Shown here: positions 58,285 through 64,000 of the stretch, in pieces
Layout: each line of letters opens with the position of its first letter
Numbering within the stretch: position 1 is the stretch's first letter
Source of the DNA: Streblospio benedicti
Lineage: Eukaryota > Annelida > Polychaeta > Spionida > Spionidae
Reading direction: 5' to 3'
DNA length: 64,000 bases
NCBI GenBank assembly: GCA_019095985.1
Contig: CM032659.1
Location: 1,792,119-1,856,118 of the forward strand
Translations under genes and position numbers: made by a program
The notes under the pieces: generated by a model
Told to the model about the DNA's origin: nothing
Seen by the model: only the letters and a program-made list of their open reading frames with translations
The model's database searches: none

Positions 58285-61035
58285 AGCAATTGTTTTAGTT
58301 TATTATAGATCACCCTTTTGATCATCCATATTGTTCAGCAATATGAATTCCATCAAATCAATCAAGTTCAAATCATATTGTACAGTGGACTTTAGAATTA
58401 TGTAGATAAACTGTGACTAATTGACGGAAAAAACAATGTAAACGTCATGCTTAAGTTATTGGAACCATCATCAAAACCATATATAAGCATTTGTTAATAA
58501 CCAATTATTTACTATCTAAATAGTTTTGTCCAGTTATAACTAAAACATACATGTTATCTTGGAGATAGACATAGGTTTGGTGCCAATAACTTGAGCTCTA
58601 ACAATAACCTGGCTACAGCGTCTACTGTGTTTGATGACCAGGCGTGGGTTGTCAAGCAAAAATAATCATACATTACATTGAATTCTTATTCCATTGCATT
58701 TATTTTGGTGTTTTTTAGGATTCCCGTTGAGGATGGAATCAGAACCTACCCACAAACGCCCCAAGTTGGATCATGAGGATGTGGCTTCACCTGAGACAGA
58801 AGGGGCGACACCAAAGAAACACATAAACAATTTGCCAAAGGAACTTCTGGCCAGAGTTTTGGGTTTCCTGCCTCGCCACGACCTTGTGAGAAACGCTAGT
58901 GCGGTCTGTTGGAGGTGGCATGAGGCTGCTTTTGACCAAGACAATTGGAGGACCATAGATGTTCATATTGATGAAAAGATAACCACGAAGGTTCTTTATC
59001 GATTGTTAAAAAGCAGCACGAAACATCTCTATGTTTCTTCACATGAGAAGAATAAGATGATGCTGGATGAAATGTTACCAACTGTGCTGGAAAAGTGCAC
59101 CACTTTACAGACACTGACGCTGCACATGCAGAATTGCTCTGACACTGAATTAGAGGTGAAAAGTGACGACCCAAAACCTTACTCCACAATAGGTGTAACA
59201 TTAAAAGGACATTGTTATAGAAATCTGAGAAAACTAGTTTTCTATGCATTGGACTCATTGACAGATGAGACACTTCACTCAATATTGAGATCATGCAACA
59301 GCATTGAAATTTTATTCATTCTGTTTTGCAATGAAATATCAGCAGCTTCAACTTTGGTTGCAACTGCCGAAAATGCCAAGCAATTAACACAATTGGCGGT
59401 ACGTTTTGCCCAAGATAAATGCTTATCCGATCATTCCATTCAGACGGTTGTCCAAAGTTGCGCTCGTTGATGATTGATGCAAACTGTAGTGATGTGAGGG
59501 ATTTTAAGACCTTTGGGAAATTGAAGAACTTAACATGCTTCGTGATATCCTGCTTTCCTATTGATTCAGGTGATGTGGCTACAGATGATGATGTCGTGAT
59601 CCATTGGGTGACACAATGTAGGAATTTGAAATACATCTCCTTGTTAAACACCAACTTAACAGACAGATCACTGGAGGCGATAGCTTTGAGTAATTTGGTA
59701 GACGTTCGTATTTCACTATCAAGTGGGATCACTGACCGCGGACTTAAGCATCTGGCCAGAAGCAGAACTCTTCGCCAAATAGTTCTGTCAGTCGATGATT
59801 CTAGATCTCAGGAGTTCATTCCAGTCACTGCCCATGGAATAGTTCAATTGGCGAAAAAATCTAAAAAACTAGAACAGTTGCTTGTAAACGCCTGTTCCGG
59901 TAGCCCACTTGGCAGACAGATGGAAGAAATGAGGTCCACGTGGAAAGGCGTGTCTTCTATACAGGTCGGAGAATTCTCTACAGATGTAGTTCTTAAACTT
60001 TTTTGAAAGGGAATTGTACTTAATAAAATTGAAATTGAAATAAAATATACTAAATGAAATTGACAATTTCCTGGTGTGACGATTCATTTTCTTCTTCTCC
60101 TCTGTTGCATATGAATGGTGACGTAGAGGACTTATAGACACACGCTTGGTAGGCCTGGGTCCTGTAGCATAGAGATTAGTCTGATTACACGATAACCAGG
60201 GTATTTTTACAACGATTACGTTTGTTCTAACCCGTTGCATAAAGCAAATCACCAGTACCCATCGCTTCCGTTGATCGAACTGAATGATAGCACCTTAACC
60301 TCTGCACCAACGGTTCTTCTCATGATTTGCCAGGTCCTTTTGTACGATGTGTAATACAGTTTGTGGGCACCATTTCGTGGATGTAGAATGCGAGTGAGAA
60401 TGCTTGCAGCACGTTCAAATTCAATGTCACGATATGTTAATCTTTATTTAGATAATTGGCAAATGTATGTACAGTTTGCTGTTTAACAATGATATACGCG
60501 TATATAGATTTAAAATCTGAATCACATTGAACTATCATATAGGTGAACATTTTCTGACGATGATTTGATTTATATAATATGTCGTTTATAGCCACAAGAA
60601 GACCTTAGATTGTCAAATCTTATATTTCATGTCATAAGTGATATTAAAGGTCCATTGTCCTGATTTAGAGGTAGAAAATTTTTATTCCAAATAGTAAATG
60701 ATTCATCGTCAAAATGTGATCTCTGTCGTTTTTTCATAAAACTTTATGCACCACGACAGAATGTACTGTAATCGTGCGGATTCCTACAATAACAACGGGA
60801 CGATAGTTTTATGCAACAGCGCCCTGAATATGTCATCTCTATTGTCACACATATTGTATGCTGGAACTTGCTAATATTACAACTCCTACGACACTACATT
60901 GTATATACCATATTCCATAGAATATTCATTTTGTCTTGGTGACATTTTGGTAATACTGTTCATGTTTGTTTCCTGTAACTGATGTTATTAATGCACAATT
61001 GATTTGGTATTAGCCCTATTTCATATGTCAATTTG
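58285..61035. repeat. Duplicated block F, right copy (F-box gene 4 and flanks)
   Basis: Nearly identical to 40600-43395, ending at CATATGTCAATTTGC in both. Confidence 0.85.
58733..60006 (+). pseudogene. F-box/LRR paralog 4, frameshifted
   Basis: From the ATG at 58733 it encodes the HKRPKLDHED motif, the F-box (LPKELLARVLGFLPRHDLVR) and LRRs almost identical to paralog 3. At about 59444 ten bases (AAATTGGCAG in paralog 3) are missing, so the frame ends at 59470 after 245 residues. The rest (about 59440-60006) stays open in another frame up to DVVLKLF. A 12-bp in-frame deletion near 59133 removes four residues. Either it is a recent pseudogene, or it makes a truncated F-box protein lacking the distal LRRs. 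With only one break and otherwise intact codons, an assembly error is possible. AATAAA follows the stop as in gene 3. Confidence 0.8.
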
Positions 61036-62889
61036 CGGGAAGTTGACATTTTATGTTCCCAATATGTCACTTGATTAAGAGAACGTTCCTATTGTAGAGA
61101 AAGTTAAATATTTCGATGTATCTCAAACCTAGATAAAAATGATGGTATAGCACGTCGTACAAAATGGTAATTAGTGAATTTAAACATTGGTCTGAAGATG
61201 TTGAAATATGTCTTATTTAATCTTTTATTAGTAGTATGTATGGTTGTCATATATGGATTGTATTTAATGCTAATGTTTTAAAAAAAGCTTCCGTTTTAGG
61301 CATCGCCTTGCTATTCCTAGCTGTTAGCATCTATAAGCATTTCCTAGTATTATATGTTTTATTGGGTGGACCATTTTAAAGTGTTGTATAGAAAAGCTAT
61401 TGGAAATTTTAGATGTAGGATAGTTGTGATAATTTTATAAAAAGTGATTTAGTTCAAAGTGTATATCTTCAGTTCTATTCCAGCCAATCTGTAAATTTGC
61501 AAGGACAGCTTTTTTGATCAACTATACTTAACTGTATGATATTTAACATATTGATCTGTATTGTGACATTTTGTTAGATATTTTATGCAAAATAAACTTA
61601 TACAACAATTTTGAATGTTATACTATGCATTGAAGAAGATTTAAAAGAAAATGATAACACAGCAATACTTTGAATTTAATCTACATCATATTTCTATTAT
61701 GTGCACTAACTTTATACAACACTCTTTTTCGCTCAACATTTTATGCTACATAGTGGGCTTAAGAATTTTTCAGGGGTGAACTCTAAATGCATACAAATAT
61801 TGTGAGTCTATTTGTTGCAATTGTCACCCATTGTCCATTGGATATTCCCTGATGGCTTGTAGTCTGGGAGAATTTTGTGATATTTACCTTAACCTTGTTT
61901 TGTGGTGTGCCAAGCATTTTATTTCATTTCTTATACAAATCATGCCTGCTGATATCAAATCCAGTTGATGACACGCTGAACCTGTTAAGCGTTTTGAGAT
62001 ATTACACAATAAAGTGGCTGCCATCTGGCATTTATGGGGATCTACGTGAATTGCCATAATTCAGAAACAGCTTGTCCAAATTCAACTTCCTTGTTTTTTA
62101 AACTGCATGATTTTTTGTGATAAATAAATTGCTTTATGTTTTAGAATCCTGAGAATAATTTGTTGAATTTAGTTATGTAATAATTGATAACTCCTAATTG
62201 CATGTAAGATTTGTTTCTGTTGGACCAGGGTTTCTGTGGGACCAGTGTGTTATGTGATTAGGTGTTACGTAATACGTTGTGTACTGTATTGTGTCCAATA
62301 AAGTATCTGGGGTGACACATCACTTCCTGATTGGCAACACGTGTTAGATGTTATCTTGTAATAGCACGGTGCGTCCCCTAGACTGCTCGCTTGTGTTAGA
62401 TGTTATCTGTTCACACAGAATATTCTGACTGATAATTTGAACATGTTATGGGCCTAGACAACGTGTTTTAAGTTGGAGAATAATCTGTGTGAAGGTCGTG
62501 TGGACACAGCAAGACATTCATTGAATGGTTTGAGCTTGTAAAACACGGATTACAGGAACAAGACTAACTGTTTGTGAACATCTGTCAACCATGTGTGGAA
62601 CATTCTAGAAGTCGTGTCTTCTCCTTCTTTTGAATAATCCTAGCACTCAATAATGAGTATGATTAGGATGAGGTTGCGTTGCATGGCGAGTGCAAAGGTA
62701 CAGTTAATGATAAGATTTTTTAATCTATTTTTAAAAAGTGTCAAGTGTTGGGCTGGTGACTACGTTATCAGTAAAGTAAATTCCAATCAACTATGGTCCT
62801 AGGGAAAAATGAATATTTGTAAATGTCTGTGAACTCCTGGAGTTGGTCAAGTCTCACTGAATTTGTTGACCTAGTCCTGGATGTAGACC
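61036..62889. other. Intergenic, nothing firm
   Basis: AT-rich to about 62300, then more balanced. No gene seen. GTGTTAGATGTTATCT repeats at about 62341 and 62394. Confidence 0.4.
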
Positions 62890-63196
62890 ATTCATGATTT
62901 AAACATCATTGTCAGTCTCTGCTGCCTCCGTCTCTCACTGAGTTCTGGCCAGTTGAGATCCTTTATCGCACTAGAGATACTCGTGTAGTCACGTTTGTTT
63001 TTGGTTCAAGACAAAACACACTCATCTTCATTGTATCTTCTCTAGGGCTTGGATGTCCCCCTTTCAGATATGGGTCCCATGCCGCACATGAATATTCAAG
63101 CAGTGGTCATATCAGAGCTAGGTAGGCTGTGGCTTTAAGTTTCTTTGGGCATGATCTTAGGTTTCTATGTAAGAATCCTAGTAGTGCATGGGCCAA
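62890..63196 (-). mobile_element. LINE (CR1/L2/Jockey-like) reverse-transcriptase C-terminal remnant
   Basis: On the - strand the frames read ALLGFLHRNLRSCPKKLKAT, then LLEYSCAAWDPYL, GDIQALEKIQ and, near 62960-62901, DLNWPELSERRRQQRLTMMF. These occur in the order known for the thumb region of CR1/L2-like LINE proteins. An in-frame stop (LALI*PLLEY) and at least two frame changes separate the pieces, so it is dead. Confidence 0.7.
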
Positions 63197-63224
63197 CAGC
63201 CAGATACATTGAGATTAGAGCCAT

Positions 63225-64000
63225 CAGAAATTTTAAAACTTTTTTCCTGTCATATTAAATGCTCAAAAATGAGTCTTTTTTTTCAAATGTTAGTTTGATT
63301 ATTTACAAAAAAGATGTAACAATATGACTCCTAAATTTAAAAAAATCAAATTACAGGTCTTTTTATACATTTTAAAATTTTCAGTTTGAAATATGCATTG
63401 AATAATTTAATTGAACTCATGAAATTGTCAAACCGGGAAAATCGGATATTTTTCTTCCTAAAAATTCTTTTCCTTAAAAAATAAAAAAAATTAAATTTAT
63501 TGGGTCCATTTTTTTTGGGTCAAAAATCAATATGGCCACTTTTATTCCACACACAATGTGTTAGATTTGTATTTGAAGGTGCATTGTGTATTAGTTTGGC
63601 TGCATGGGGCATTATGGGGGTTTTGTTAGCCAATTTTATTTCAGTATGCATTTTTTTTATGCAGCCTAAATTTAAACAACAAAGAGATCTTTGTCTGACA
63701 TAGTTGCCCTCCTTATAAAGTCACAAGACAAACACTTCTTCAGTCTAGTTTAGGCGGGGAAAGTATCAAACCAAGTATAGAACAAAGAAGAGTCAAAAAC
63801 AATAATTTTGTTTTTTTTTCCACCAAAGCTGCCACACAATTTGAAAAGTGTTTGAACATTAAATTTTACTAGGCAGTGGTTTTGGGTCCGCCGGTGTCTG
63901 GGGGTTTATTTTTATTAAAATAGTTTAGTTAATTTTTTATTCCAAGAAAAAAACACACACAAGAGCGTTTTGGGGGTAAAGGGTTTTTATTTAGTTCAAA
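63225..64000. repeat. Further copy of the 56600-57380 segment, noisy, running off the window
   Basis: It holds the promoter cassette (TATAAA 63714-63719, initiator A 63742), the leader, and then the left end of the 871-bp transposon family at about 63875. It differs from 56600-57380 by many one- or two-base losses. The leader donor reads GAAAAGTG instead of GTAAGTG. A fifth F-box gene probably follows outside the window. Confidence 0.65.

Noticed and set aside
1-64000. tRNA or rRNA genes
   Set aside because: I looked for GGTTCGAA-type B boxes and rRNA-like stretches and found none; a covariance search would be needed to exclude degenerate copies.

Overview
The window looks like AT-rich nuclear DNA of an invertebrate animal. 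The genes have spliced leaders with GT/AG sites, TATA plus initiator core promoters and AATAAA signals. There is a C2H2 zinc-finger gene and an array of F-box/LRR genes, set in a dense mix of DNA transposons, LINE and Penelope-like relics, one Ty1/copia fossil and minisatellites. A marine invertebrate, perhaps a deuterostome such as a hemichordate or lancelet, is my guess; the sequence does not settle the species. I saw no tRNA, rRNA or CRISPR array. A run of exactly 100 N (50497-50596) is an assembly gap.

Backbone: four paralogous F-box/LRR genes lie on the + strand at about 8.1, 27.0, 41.1 and 58.7 kb. A promoter and leader for a probable fifth copy lie at the right edge (63.7 kb). Each gene has its coding region in one exon, preceded by a short non-coding exon and an intron. 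The promoter/leader cassette (TATAAA, then a TCAGTC initiator 28 bp later, a leader of about 110 nt and a GTAAGT-type donor) has itself been multiplied to at least six copies. The F-box part is almost identical between genes while the LRR part diverges, as expected if a shared SCF adaptor end is kept and the substrate end varies. Gene 1 and gene 3 look whole. Gene 2 has an out-of-frame ancestral N-terminus. Gene 4 is broken by a 10-bp deletion.

Other genes: a tandem pair (11.7-18.9 kb, - strand) encodes an unrecognised secreted, cysteine-rich protein. The right copy is intact (499 aa) and the left copy is disrupted. A single-exon C2H2 zinc-finger gene lies at 31.5 kb. A Mutator-type transposase N-terminal fragment lies at 5.2 kb.

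Between the genes the window is a mosaic of large duplicated blocks, which I matched by eye: 1-1530 with 29214-31280; 2040-4420 with 36040-38182 and again in pieces at 53.4-56.7 kb; 9760-10870 with 39370-39895; 21553-22292 with 44456-45172; 33836-35238 with 50597-51464; 40600-43395 with 58285-61035. Because paralogous empty sites exist in the window, several transposon insertions can be read exactly with their target duplications: a Harbinger-like element at 54.0 kb, an 871-bp element in the intron of gene 4, and the copia fossil at 51.5 kb. All identity estimates and family calls are from reading alone.
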